Assembly (NCBI GenBank): GCA_029449235.1
Contig: JANATG010000018.1
Coordinates: forward strand, 682,001 to 746,000
DNA from: Linnemannia schmuckeri
Taxonomy: Eukaryota > Mortierellomycota > Mortierellomycetes > Mortierellales > Mortierellaceae
Direction: 5' to 3'
Length of the DNA stretch: 64,000 bases
Within the stretch, counting starts at the first letter, position 1; every line of letters starts with the position of its first letter. The notes below the pieces were generated by a model that made no database searches, was not told the origin of the DNA, and saw only the letters and a program-made list of their open reading frames with translations. A program made the position numbers and the translations under genes. Below are positions 23,868 through 34,590 of this stretch, piece by piece.

Positions 23868-26800
23868 ATGACCTCATACTTCTCTGCTCAACCCGCCCAG
23901 TCAACAGCCTCGACCCAGAGGAGGAACTCCCTTCCACGCATCAGCATGGACGACTCGGACAGACCCACCACTCTTCCCTCACAAGCACACCACGTCCTCC
24001 CTACCCTCTCTTACGCAGCAGCCGCCTCGGTCCCCCACGAGAACCCCTTCAACCAGAACCTTTTCCTCCAACAACAGGTCTTTGCCGACAAGTCGAACCG
24101 CCTCTTGAACTTGATTCAAAACACAAAGGGCCTGCTCGAGGAGATCCGCGAGACAAATGCTACGCGCCCATGGCAGACATACTACCCAAACCTCCAGATC
24201 CCCTCCGTCGCTGCTGCCGCTGCCACCGCAAACAACTCTTCGACATCCACAGCTTCCTCAGCCTCTTCCAACCCCCTCCGTCGCTCCACTTCCTTCCACC
24301 CCGAGGACGACAGCGAACGTGCCTCGCCCATCTCACTCCAGCAGCGTCTCCAACGTTCCTTCACCTCTGCACCCAGCTCCCCCCTTCAGCACAACCACAA
24401 CACTGCCGATTCTCACACACCCTCGGCCGGTCGCTTGTTCCCCGAGCTCAATGTTCTAAAGCTAGACTTGAAGGTCGGCAACTATGCCACTGGCAATGAT
24501 GCCCTCCTCCGAGGATTGGAACGCAACGCCATCGCCCACCTCCTCGACGGACGCATTCAGCAGAGCGTCAAGCACCTCGACAACCTCTACCAGCGTGTCT
24601 CTGACAAGAGCTCCAAGGTCTTGATCACTGGAGACTTGAACGCTGGCAAGTCGACTCTTGTCAACGCATTGATGCAGCGCACCATCTTGCCCATTGACCA
24701 GCAGCCCTGCACCTCGCTTTTCTGCGAGGTCTTGGATGCGCAAGAGAATGAAGGCCAGGAGGCCGTCCATGCCATCAAGGATGCCTCGACCTACAACCGC
24801 CTGGACCCCAACACGTTCACCGTTGTGGACATGCGTCATTTGGAGAAATTCATGAACGATGTCATTGATGGCTATGAAGACTATGCCCAGGTCAAGGTCT
24901 ACTGCACCGATCGCCGCCTTGTCAACGACTCTTTGCTCCACAACGGAGTCGTCGACATTGCCCTGATTGATTCGCCTGGTCTGAACCGCGACTCTGTCAA
25001 GACCACAGCTCTTTTTGCTCGCCAGCAGGAGATTGATGTCGTCGTCTTTGTCGTCTCTGCAGAGAACCACTTTACCCTTTCTGTAAGTTTGTTTGAATTA
25101 TCTATTTGTGAATTTGCTGTGTATGCTTGTGGGGGGTGATATGTGTCTGTCAGAACTGTATGTATGTGATGATGAGTCGACGTGCCTCTTGTTCAGGGGT
25201 ATCCCTTTGTGGTACTGGGCGGAGGGCATGTGTGCTGTATGAGTGGATGAGTGGTTGTGTGTATGTGAATGGTTGTGGGGATGGATTGATTTCTCGCGTG
25301 GATGAGTAAGTGATGACGCAGAGGGACACAGAAAGTAGGGTATATGATGGTCAGGGCTTTGTCACGGCGAAGAGACGAGGACCCCAATATCATGTCAGCC
25401 TAACCTGAATGGACGTTGGACCGTGAGTTGGGCTAGTCGTAATGTAAAAACACACAAAAGGGCTTCTTCTCTTTTGGCTCGGACTGGACTCGGGGTGAAG
25501 TGAGTGACCCCGATGCGTTCCCCCTTCCCCCGCTCGTTTTCTTTTTCTTCTCCGATCTCCTCTCTTGTCTCCCTCGTGTCTGCGAAAGGTACATTTTTAC
25601 ATGGCCCAGAGGGCGTATGTGAGAGTAGGGCAATAGAGTTGATTGGGAGGATGAGCCACCTGCACACAACCGTGAGCAATGAGAGATGGGTTTTATTTTG
25701 CACTGGCTGGATAACGGGTTGTCAGTCAGTCTTACTTTTACTGCTAGGCTGACAAACTTGTATTTTGCGCTCAGAATAAGGGCGAACTGTGTTGGCAGTA
25801 TCAAAAGATATGGAAAGTGATTATGGGTAGTGTGGGCAGAGAGGCATTTTTCTTGTTGACACTGATGTCACTCAACCATTTCCTACCCTCCGTCTCTCGA
25901 GCTGAGTTATATCCATACCATCTCGAACTCGCTTTTTTTTGCACAGTGGGCCAACATCGGCGCCTACATCAACAACAAAACAGTTATTGTGTTACCATGT
26001 TATTTCATGGGAACTGCCTTTTATGACCATCGGTTGATATTTTATATGATTTTTTAAGAGTCAACGCTTTAGTAGTCATATATATTATTATTATATTATT
26101 TTTTTTCTTTTTCATTGACACTGACAATTTTTCATCTATGGTACATTCTCCTTCGTATATTCATCTGCATTGATCAATAGGGCAAGGAGTTCCTCTGGAA
26201 TGCCGCCAACGAAAAGACTCACATCTTCATCGTTGTCAACCGCTTTGACTCGATCCGCGACAAGGAGCGCTGCAAGCGCGTCATTCTCGACCAGATCAAG
26301 CAACTCTCGGCCAAAACCTACGAGGATGCCGACGAGCTCGTCCACTTTGTCTCAGCTGGTTCCTGCTTGCCCGAGGTCATCCAGAGTGGTGATCTCCCCG
26401 CCGATTTCCTTCGCCTTGAGGAGTGCCTCCGTTCGTTCGTCCTCGAGAAGCGTTGCAAGTCAAAGCTGGCCCCTGCTAAGGTCTACCTTGAAAACATTCT
26501 GAGTGACGTTAGTGTCCTCTCTGAGTCTAACCGCCACATGGCTGCCGAGGAGTTGGCCAAGGTCCGTCTGGAGTTGGAGCGTGGTGAGCCCGAGTACAAG
26601 GACACGCTGATCCGTCGCGAGGTTGTTTTGGAGAGAGTCGATCGTCTTGCTGAAGAGACCTGCGCGTTGATTGATTCGATGACCCGTGAGAAGCTCACCA
26701 ACGCTGTGGACGATATTGAGAATGTGGTCTCTGCCCTGGTCCCCTGGAACGGATTGTTGCACATCTGGCAGTACGCTAACGATCTCCGCTATGTCATGGC

Positions 26801-27527
26801 CGATCTCTTTGTCGACCGCGTCAAGAGCTGCGAGGTCGAGGCCAAGGAGAAGGCAAAGAACTGCGTTAACGACATTCACACCATTGCCGACGACGCTTCA
26901 GCTGCCAATCAGATGGATGCCCTCACCCTCTTCACCAAGCCCGACGCCAACCGCATTACCACTGGAAAGCTCAAGGATGAGCTCTCGCTCGAGTTTACCG
27001 ACATTTTTGAGGTTCAGGACAAGCTGGGTATGGCTAGTGTTTCGCTCGGAGCTGTCACGATGTTCTCGAGCAAGGCCCTGGGTTACAAGTCGCTTATCCA
27101 CAGCTTGTTTGACATTACCAACACGGTCGGTGTCTCGAACGTTCGCAAGTGGGCTGTGCCTGTTGTGACGATGGCTGGTTTGGGAGTGTTGGTGTACATT
27201 GCTGCTGACATGAAGCACGCTCTTGCCCGCAAGACTGCTCGCAAGCTTCGTGCTCACGTTCGCGAGGGTACGATTGTCCATGAGGAGGCTATGCGTATCA
27301 CCAAGGACTGCCGTCGTATCTTTAAGAGCAACGCGTGGGAAATTCAGAACCGCTTCCAGAAGGAGATTGAAGCCCACGAGAGACGCCGTGCCGAGCAGGA
27401 GAAGGCAGCTAAGGATGGCGAGCAGGCTGTCGTGTACTTTGGCAAGGTCTTTGAGAAGGCTGACGAGTTGGCTCGCTGGGTTGCCGCTGTTGAGGTCGAG
27501 GTGGAAGAGCGTAAGGTCAAGGCGTAA
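23868..27527 (+). CDS. FZO1: mitofusin, mitochondrial outer-membrane fusion GTPase (Fzo1 type)
   Basis: Dynamin-related GTPase that drives outer-membrane fusion of mitochondria. Exons 23868-25082 and 26181-27527 (one 1,098-bp intron, phase 0) encode 853 residues, close to yeast Fzo1 (855). The N-terminal ~190 residues are Ser/Ala/Pro-rich. GTPase motifs: G1 GDLNAGKS (255-262), the G2 threonine in QPCTSLFCE, G3 DSPG (368-371) and G4 NRFD (425-428). Heptad-rich helices follow (for example ELAKVRLELERGEPEYKDTL), then a hydrophobic membrane segment around 729-750 (WAVPVVTMAGLGVLVYIAADM) and a C-terminal coiled coil. The intron splits the GTPase domain between G3 and G4 and is roughly ten times the usual length here. 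The start at MTSYFSAQPAQ is the first ATG after the C/T-rich leader; upstream in-frame sequence is compositionally non-coding. Confidence 0.94.
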
Positions 27528-28245
27528 ATGAGGAGGACATCTAGTAAGGAAACCGTCATGGATTCTCAGTTTTGACAGGGGGAGTAGGATGAAGAACGGA
27601 AGGATTGTGGGTGAGAAACCTCACTCACTCTTTCTTTTTTTTTCTTTTTCTTTTTCTTTTCTATTCTTTTTTTGTTTCTACTTTTTTTTTCTTTCGACCT
27701 TGTTTTCCTTTCCGCTTCTCCTCCTTGTTCTTTCTCTCACTTTGGTGCATTGGAATCCACGGACCTTTTTTGATACCCTCCGCAACGCGATCGACAATTG
27801 ACATCCCTCGACATATCTTTCATCAACTCACTCATACTCATACAACAAAAAACAACAACCAACAAACAAAACAACACATTCAAACTGCAATTCAAAAAAA
27901 TATTTACAACTACAGCAACAGCAATAACAAAAAAAAAAAAATACTTACTTGTGCTTCTATCCTTTTTCTCTTCCTTGTATCATTTTTTCTTCCTTCCCTT
28001 TCTATTGCCCCCCACGCGTCCTTTCTTGGATATAAAAAAATTAGTTCCATTTTTCGTTCTGTGCAGGACTAACTTTGCTTCTTTCAAATAAAAGTATTCT
28101 TCTTTTGGCCTAATAATATCGTTGTAGAGTCTTTTTGTTCTTTGATGGTAGTTTTATTGTGGATCCAGTAGTAGGGTTTCGTTGAATGGATGGTATGCAT
28201 GGTTGGTAGGAGTTGATATGGGGAAGAAGTGGAGTTTATTTTATT
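27528..28245. other. intergenic region between convergent genes
   Basis: Holds the mitofusin 3' UTR and the 3' end region of the membrane-protein gene. A T/C-rich block (27620-27760) is followed by an A/C-rich block (27840-27950), which resembles a leader, but no coding sequence follows. AATAAA-like signals occur near 28086. Confidence 0.45.
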
Positions 28246-29658
28246 TTATTTTCGAACGCGTTCGATGAGACTGATATCAGAAGAGTTGTTTGGGTAATGG
28301 ACGGAGGTCGGCGCCGGCAGGGTACTGTTGTTACTACCATTATTCCCTTCGTTGAAGAGACGCGGGTTGCGATTGGTGTTGACGTTGTCGTGGCGATGGT
28401 CAAACATGAACCTTGGCGGTTCATTTTCGTCTTGGTCGTGACAGTACACATAATCTGGGTTCGCGTCGTCTCCTAGTTGTCTTCCTGTACCGCTAGCGGT
28501 GCCTGATCCTGAACGAGTTCCGGACCCGGAAACTGAGCTGTTCATGTTGTGTGTTCCGCTGAACGCGTAGCTCCCACCTCCTCCTCCTCCTCCGGTGTTA
28601 TGAGTATTGTGTTGATTGGATCGGTAAGAAGACGAGTTCCCAGTCGTGGTAGACGGCAAAGCGTTGGTATGAAACCGTCGATAGACATAAAACGATCCGG
28701 CGGCCATGAGTGCAACAACAACAAGAGCGATGGTGATTCCAACGATGAGGACGTGGGTGACTTGACGGGCGCCCTTGCAACCGGGTGAGTCTGGGTCGTT
28801 CTGGGGTCCTCCACAGTTGTCACCCCATGCGGAGGAGGATGAGGAGTCTGGGAGGGGTTTTGGAGGGATGAGGGCGGGGGGAAAGATTGTGTGGCGGGGG
28901 GGTTGGGGGATTGCGGCACCGTCTAGTGGTGGTGGAAGACCTGAAGGAGATGGTACTGGTGTGACGGAGGTGGAGAGTGAAGGTATTGAGGATGTGAGTA
29001 CTGTGGTTGTTGGTTTGAGTGTTGTCGGCGCCGCTGATTGAGAACTGGTCGTCGTTGTTGTTGTAGACGCCCCCGAAGAAACACGAGTCCACTGCAGACT
29101 CTGGGGGGCTTTGTTAAAATACATCGCAATCACCACAAAGCCCGTCTGAGTGGCCGGTTCCCGATTGATTGAGACACAATTCTTATCGTTGAAGAACTGT
29201 AATACATCGCGCTCGTTGTTGGTAGGGTTGGGACGGGTTGCGAGGATGATGTCGAGAATCCCCCATGTGGAGGGGAGGGTATGACAGGCGCCGGAGGAGA
29301 GTGTGGATTCGTCGATGTAGGCGCCGGTGGGAGAGTAGTAGTCTATCCATGCTTGTGGAGCCGCTGCTGATGCTCGTTTGGAGAGGAAGTGAGGCTGTGA
29401 GGATGTGGAAGAAGGTGGGTGGCGTTTGAGGAGTTGTTGTTGTTGATGGTGGAGGAGGAGTTGTTGGATGTGAGGTGGGAGTGGTAATGAGGATGATGAT
29501 TCGTGGATATGAGAGAGTGAATTGGATGTGTCATGGTGGTTGATGTTGAGGGTATCAGCTGCAGCTGAGGTGAGAAAGGAAGAGGAAGAGGAGGAGGCGA
29601 GGGACATGACAAGGAGTGCGGCTGCGAATCGTACAGAGGACGGATGTTCGATTCGCAT
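28246..29658 (-). CDS. secreted or type I single-pass membrane protein, Ser/Thr/Pro-rich
   Basis: Single exon, 470 residues. An N-terminal signal peptide is likely (MRIEHPSSVRFAAALLVMSL followed by Ala/Ser). Two dibasic KR sites (LLKRHP and LSKRAS, around residues 80-95) could be cut by a Kex2-type protease. A folded-looking ectodomain with WIDYYSPTGAYIDESTLSSG, three cysteines and NERDVLQFFNDKNCVSINRE follows. Then comes a Ser/Thr/Pro-rich stalk likely to be O-glycosylated, a transmembrane helix (VLIVGITIALVVVALMAAGSFYVY, about 310-335) and a Gly/Ser/Asn-rich cytosolic tail. The layout suggests a cell-wall sensor or surface receptor, but that is inference only; I do not recognise the family. 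The start is the first Met of the frame that gives a signal peptide. Confidence 0.8.
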   Translation of the reverse strand: MRIEHPSSVRFAAALLVMSLASSSSSSFLTSAAADTLNINHHDTSNSLSHIHESSSSLPLPPHIQQLLLHHQQQQLLKRHPPSSTSSQPHFLSKRASAAAPQAWIDYYSPTGAYIDESTLSSGACHTLPSTWGILDIILATRPNPTNNERDVLQFFNDKNCVSINREPATQTGFVVIAMYFNKAPQSLQWTRVSSGASTTTTTTSSQSAAPTTLKPTTTVLTSSIPSLSTSVTPVPSPSGLPPPLDGAAIPQPPRHTIFPPALIPPKPLPDSSSSSAWGDNCGGPQNDPDSPGCKGARQVTHVLIVGITIALVVVALMAAGSFYVYRRFHTNALPSTTTGNSSSYRSNQHNTHNTGGGGGGGSYAFSGTHNMNSSVSGSGTRSGSGTASGTGRQLGDDANPDYVYCHDQDENEPPRFMFDHRHDNVNTNRNPRLFNEGNNGSNNSTLPAPTSVHYPNNSSDISLIERVRK

Positions 29659-32437
29659 GGTATGGTTTTTTTTTGTGCAAGGGTTGAATGAGTTTGTGTA
29701 TGGTGCAGAGATGAAAAATGGAGTTGGAAAAGTTTGTGTTCAGGAATATTTTGACGCGTGGGGTGCTTGGATTTGTAATGGGTTGCACAAGGAAAATGTA
29801 CGAAGAAAAAAGAGGAAGTTGGAATGAGATGGTGGAGATGAGGAGAGATTGAGAAAAGAGGAATGAGATGAAGAGAAGGGACAAAGACAGAGAGAGGGAG
29901 TGAAGAAGAGTGAAGGAAAGAGATCGAGAGAGAGAGAGAAAGATAAAGAGTGAGAGCAGAGGAGGCGTTGAAAAGTGGGTAAAGAAGGAAAGGAGAGAGA
30001 GGCGGAGAAGGGAAAGAGAGAGAAGAGAGAGTGTCGATTGCCTTGATGAAGAGGGAGCAAGAGATACCAACGGCATTAACTCTCACATTTGAAGAAGAGA
30101 AGGGCTCACACTCACCCATCGGAAACGCAATTAAGGCAGAGAGTGAAAAGGTCAGATCATCAAAGAGAGAAAACACAGACTGGTTTGTCCCCCTCCCCAA
30201 CTGCACATGTTGTTGTTATTTGTTGCCATACCGGGTGAGGTGGTTGCCGGCAATATTCCTTTCCTTCCACTCTTCCTGTCCTTCCAATGGGACTCATTGT
30301 CTCTCTTGGTTTTCACGCTCCTCGGTCATATACATCTCTCGAAGGAGACCCCTTGACCATGGTTGTTCCTGAATCAAATGCCTTCGACGTCTTCTACTCA
30401 ATTCACACATGTTGTCGAAAAGGAACAGCAAACCAAGAGTGTCTTTAACCTTCTTTATCATCTTTTTTCATCACCATCAACTTCTTCATTGCTTGCCCAT
30501 AGTAAACTGACTAACTAACTGTTCAGGAAGGTAAGAACAGGTTCTCACGATTTGGATTGGATATAAGAAAGAGTTTCCAACAGAGCCAAGTTGGAACACT
30601 TCATACTCTCTTTTCGAACAAAGACTAGCTCAATTGAAAAGAAACCACGAGGGAATGTGAGTGACTAGAAGGATGGAGAGTAAAGAGGACTGGGTCAAAG
30701 AAGCGTCTACGAGTGAGAGAAAACAGGGCTAGTTGCAAAGGAAAAGAAAAATGAGCAGAATTATTGTCCATTTGTCTATGCCGCACATATCTGATGAAAA
30801 CAAAAAAGAAACAGTAAACAAACAACATGGTGATAAACAGACGGACGGACGGATAACGGCAGCCAACAAAGAAGGAGATTGACAGAGAAAGGAAGGCAAA
30901 GGGGAAGTATGCGGGCCTGGACTCCCCTTCAACTGCCTTCCATCTTTTCTCAATTAAAACTCGTTTTATGCTCTCACAGACGAACATATATCATCATGGC
31001 TCAAATGCATCCAAATGTCCAGCTCTTTCGTCGTTGCTTCATTTATGTTCTTCTCCACTTTGCTCCCTTCAGGATCTTAGCTTTTCTACTCATGGATATT
31101 TCTTAATGAAAAAGAGGGCGTCAACTCGTAGCATGGCCATAGGGGGAGGAGGGGGAGGGACCATTGCTCTCCATTTCTTTCCCTTTTTTTCTGCATGGTT
31201 TTCATCCACCCTTTCCCGATCTAGAAGCACTTTCACTCTCAAAATCTGGCATGAATGATCCTCTTCATCTCCTGCTCTCCTCTTGCTCTCCTCTTGCTTA
31301 CCTTCAATGTTATTACACTCATAGCTAGTTGACAGATCGCGACAATCAGTCCAACCAGCGCAAAACACAATCTTAAACCCTGCAAACGGTCAAATACCTG
31401 GTTTTCTCATTTGCAATCCTCATATTACGTTATTTTCAGTATCAAGAGCCAAGTCGAGACGAAAGAGACGAAGAAGATGAAAACGAACAGGCAATATACA
31501 TCACTCATATACACCGCTGCAAAAACAGGGGTTGAAGAAAAAAAAAAAAAGGGGGGTTAGAGGTTGTTTCCATTGCGCACACGCAAGAACCAGGCCTTAA
31601 CTAATTTAAAAAGCATCATTGGGTTTCTCAATAATTATTGAATCCAAAATGAGAGTCGAGAGGCAACAAGTATGCAAGGTGTGAGTGCTTGAGTGATGTG
31701 TGCATTGCGTAAGGTATCCTATGTCTCGTATTGGGTATAGTTCATTGCATTGGTTTGTTTGGTTGACGCGATTTGGATATTTCTTTATCTACGATGACTT
31801 AAGTTTCTGTTTTTCTGCGTAGTAAAGTGCATCAACCGTAAGAAAAATATAGGAGAGTAGAAATAGAGACGATCATAGTTTATTTCACGCGGCATGGTTT
31901 GTTTTGGTTGTCGCTTGTTTGTGTTTTCATCCATCTCGAAAAAAGCAAATCTAGGTGTGTATCCACTCTACCCCTCTTTCACCGACACTACGGCAAAGCA
32001 TATATTCCATTGCTAAGCAGCATTACACAAAAGAAAAGCAAAACCAAAACATCCATACACGTACACACACTTGTGCTTTCAAGGTTTATGGTCGAAGCAG
32101 ATCCCCCAACTCGAAATGTCCTTTTTCACACCGAGTAAAGGGAGGCAGTTGATCTTCCTTTCCTCGTCAGTGTTCCATGCCACGCTTCGTTTGTTAATAT
32201 TCTGAGATGACTTCCAAAAGTGCATTCAACTCAACATACCAGCCAGTTCTCGGTCTACAGAAGTATTGGGTGAGTAAGGTAAATATTGTTTGTGGGTAGC
32301 GAGCGAAAGAGGTAGAGAGTAGGAGAAGACAGCTCAAAGGTGTTATAGGTTATATCCTCCTGCTGTCTACCTCTTTCGCATGTGCGTGTGGAGAAAATGA
32401 GATGTGGAGCGGATTGATGGGCAAAAAGGGTTTTGGG

Positions 32438-32472
<35 letters not shown>

Positions 32473-34590
32473 ATGTGAAGGCAAGAGGGGGTCGACAAAA
32501 AAAGCGTGAAAGAATTTTTTTAGATCAGCGTGAAAGAGAGTCACTGTGTACCAAGACGGAGGAAGAAAAACAACGTACACAAAAGCATGAGGAGGGGGGA
32601 GAGGAGTCAATCACCCCAAGTGTTTGCTTTGAAAAAATGAAATTATAGATGAAGGTGAACGATGTGGCCCTTGTGGGAAAAGTATAAGGGGACGAAGGAA
32701 AAGCAAGGGCGGGGTGAAAGAAGAGTTGAGGACGCAAAGAAGTGGTGAGAGGTGTAAGAAAAGAATTAAAGAAAGGTACTGAAGAAAAAATGGTTGTCAG
32801 GGATCAGGGGTAAGGCGATGACTTGATTTCCACCAGCAAGTAGTTAGCTGATTACTAAAGGAATGCTATTAGCAAGCGAATGGATGTTTGTCGGTCTGAG
32901 TGCGGAGAGGAAGAGAGACGGTACAACGATGACGAGGGACGGTGGCGGTGTGTGGATTGTACAGAATCTCTATTATCTCGCGTGGAATCGACATTTTATC
33001 TCAATCAACTTTTCCTCCCCGTCGAGTTGATCGTTGTCAGTGCAATAACCATAGTCAATCGGTCGGTTGGTCGGTCTGTATGTCGACTTGTAAAAAGTAC
33101 GTGCACGAGTGTAATTGAGAGAGAGTGCGTGCGAGCATGAGCATTTCGAGAGTTTCTTTCTCACTTTAACACGAACAAACAATAATATAGATATTTTTGT
33201 GTGGGGAGTGAGAGAGTGAGAGAGTGGAAAATAGACATTGAGGCTGCATGGCATCGCATGGCATCATGCATCCACAAGGTGCTAAAAGAGAAAACAAAAA
33301 AAAAATAAAAAAAAAAAAAGAGAGGAAAAAGGAGAAGCCACACAGAAAACACAACGAAAGAAAGGAATCTAAAGGATGAGCGGGAAAAGAAAAAAAAAAA
33401 AAGAAAAATGAGAGCAACTGTAAGGAAGTTGTTGGGGCAAAAAAAAACCTTTTATTTTCTTTTGAAAGGCAAGATCGGACTTGAACTTCATGTGAGAGCG
33501 AACGAAGACAACGGACATGAACTTGTAGAAAAGCAGGCAGATGGACAGCTCGTTGTTATTAACCTGTCGTGTGCCTCGATTGAACCCACAAGCAAGTCAA
33601 GAGATACATATGGATCCGTTGTATAAACCTCCATGGATGCTCATGTAGGCGGATCAAGATGTATAATTAAGTGTGTATTGCACATGGCATACTGGATTGC
33701 ATTGGCTGTTGATAGCGTGTCCCGCCTGGAGGATAACACGAGTTGCGTGAATTAGGATTGTATGTATGATGGTGGTTTGCACAAGTGAACGAGTGAGGAG
33801 AAGTGAAAAAAGTAAATATCATTCATCAAAGACTATCACAGACAACGAGGGCCAAAGAAGTCGGAGACCAGCTTTTTGTTTTTGATGAGGGTGGAGATGG
33901 CTGTGGCTGGTTGGCTTGGCTTTGCCTTTGGCTTTTGCTTTTTCTTTTGCCTTGGCTGCTTCGAATGGAATTGAGGAAGTGACTGGTTGCAGGGTAAAAC
34001 AGGGGTAAGGGGAGACAAAAGGAGAGAGCAAGATGCCTTAAAGTGATATTGAACATTCCAACTTCCTTAGGCAGCGTCAATAAAAAAGGTGAGAGAAGGG
34101 CTGGTACCAATTCGCACTCTACAAGGAAGGAGAAGGAGGGAATGTGAACAGGAGTGATGATGCGATATGCCACTAGTCTAGTAGCTTGCTCTAGTAGTGA
34201 AGATAGTTACCCCAAGGCAGCAAGAAAAGTCCGTCTCGGTCGGCCGGGGAGAGTAACAAGAGGCGGGAGGAGAGGAGAGGAGGAGAGAGGAAGCCGAGCG
34301 GGCGAACAGGGCTGGGACCAAAAAATGATTTTCAACAAATGGTGGACTGGTTCTGAGAAAGAAAAATAAAATCTCATTGATTTCTCTTTTTCTTTTCTTT
34401 CCTTTTCTTTCCTTTTCTTTTATCCTCTTCTTTACCCTTCTTCTCGCTCTCTCCTCACTCACCACACTCCCCACTCTTTCCTCTCTCTCTCTCACGACCC
34501 GCCCCTTCCTCCTCTTCTACGACTTCCTTCCTTGTCCTCTCCCTTCCTCTCCCACCCTCTATTCTTCATATCGACAGCAGCACAAAGAGA
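29659..34590. other. 4.9-kb non-coding stretch
   Basis: No gene with recognisable homology. The first ~450 bp are purine-rich on the plus strand (GAGA repeats around 29910-30030), that is, C/T-rich on the coding strand of the leftward gene, consistent with its leader. A 33-nt poly(A) occurs at 32438-32470. The last ~220 bp are C/T-rich and lead into the phosphotransferase ATG. Confidence 0.5.

Noticed and set aside
29343..30206. 287-codon minus-strand open frame upstream of the membrane protein
   Set aside because: It overlaps the start of the membrane-protein gene in another frame and reflects the C/T-rich leader (Ser/Leu/Phe/Pro-rich), not a gene.
33819..34031. Lys/Ala-rich minus-strand frame (AKAKEKAKAKGKAK), possible histone-like tail
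   Set aside because: It is a simple-sequence translation; no start context, splice partners or flanking folded domain were found.
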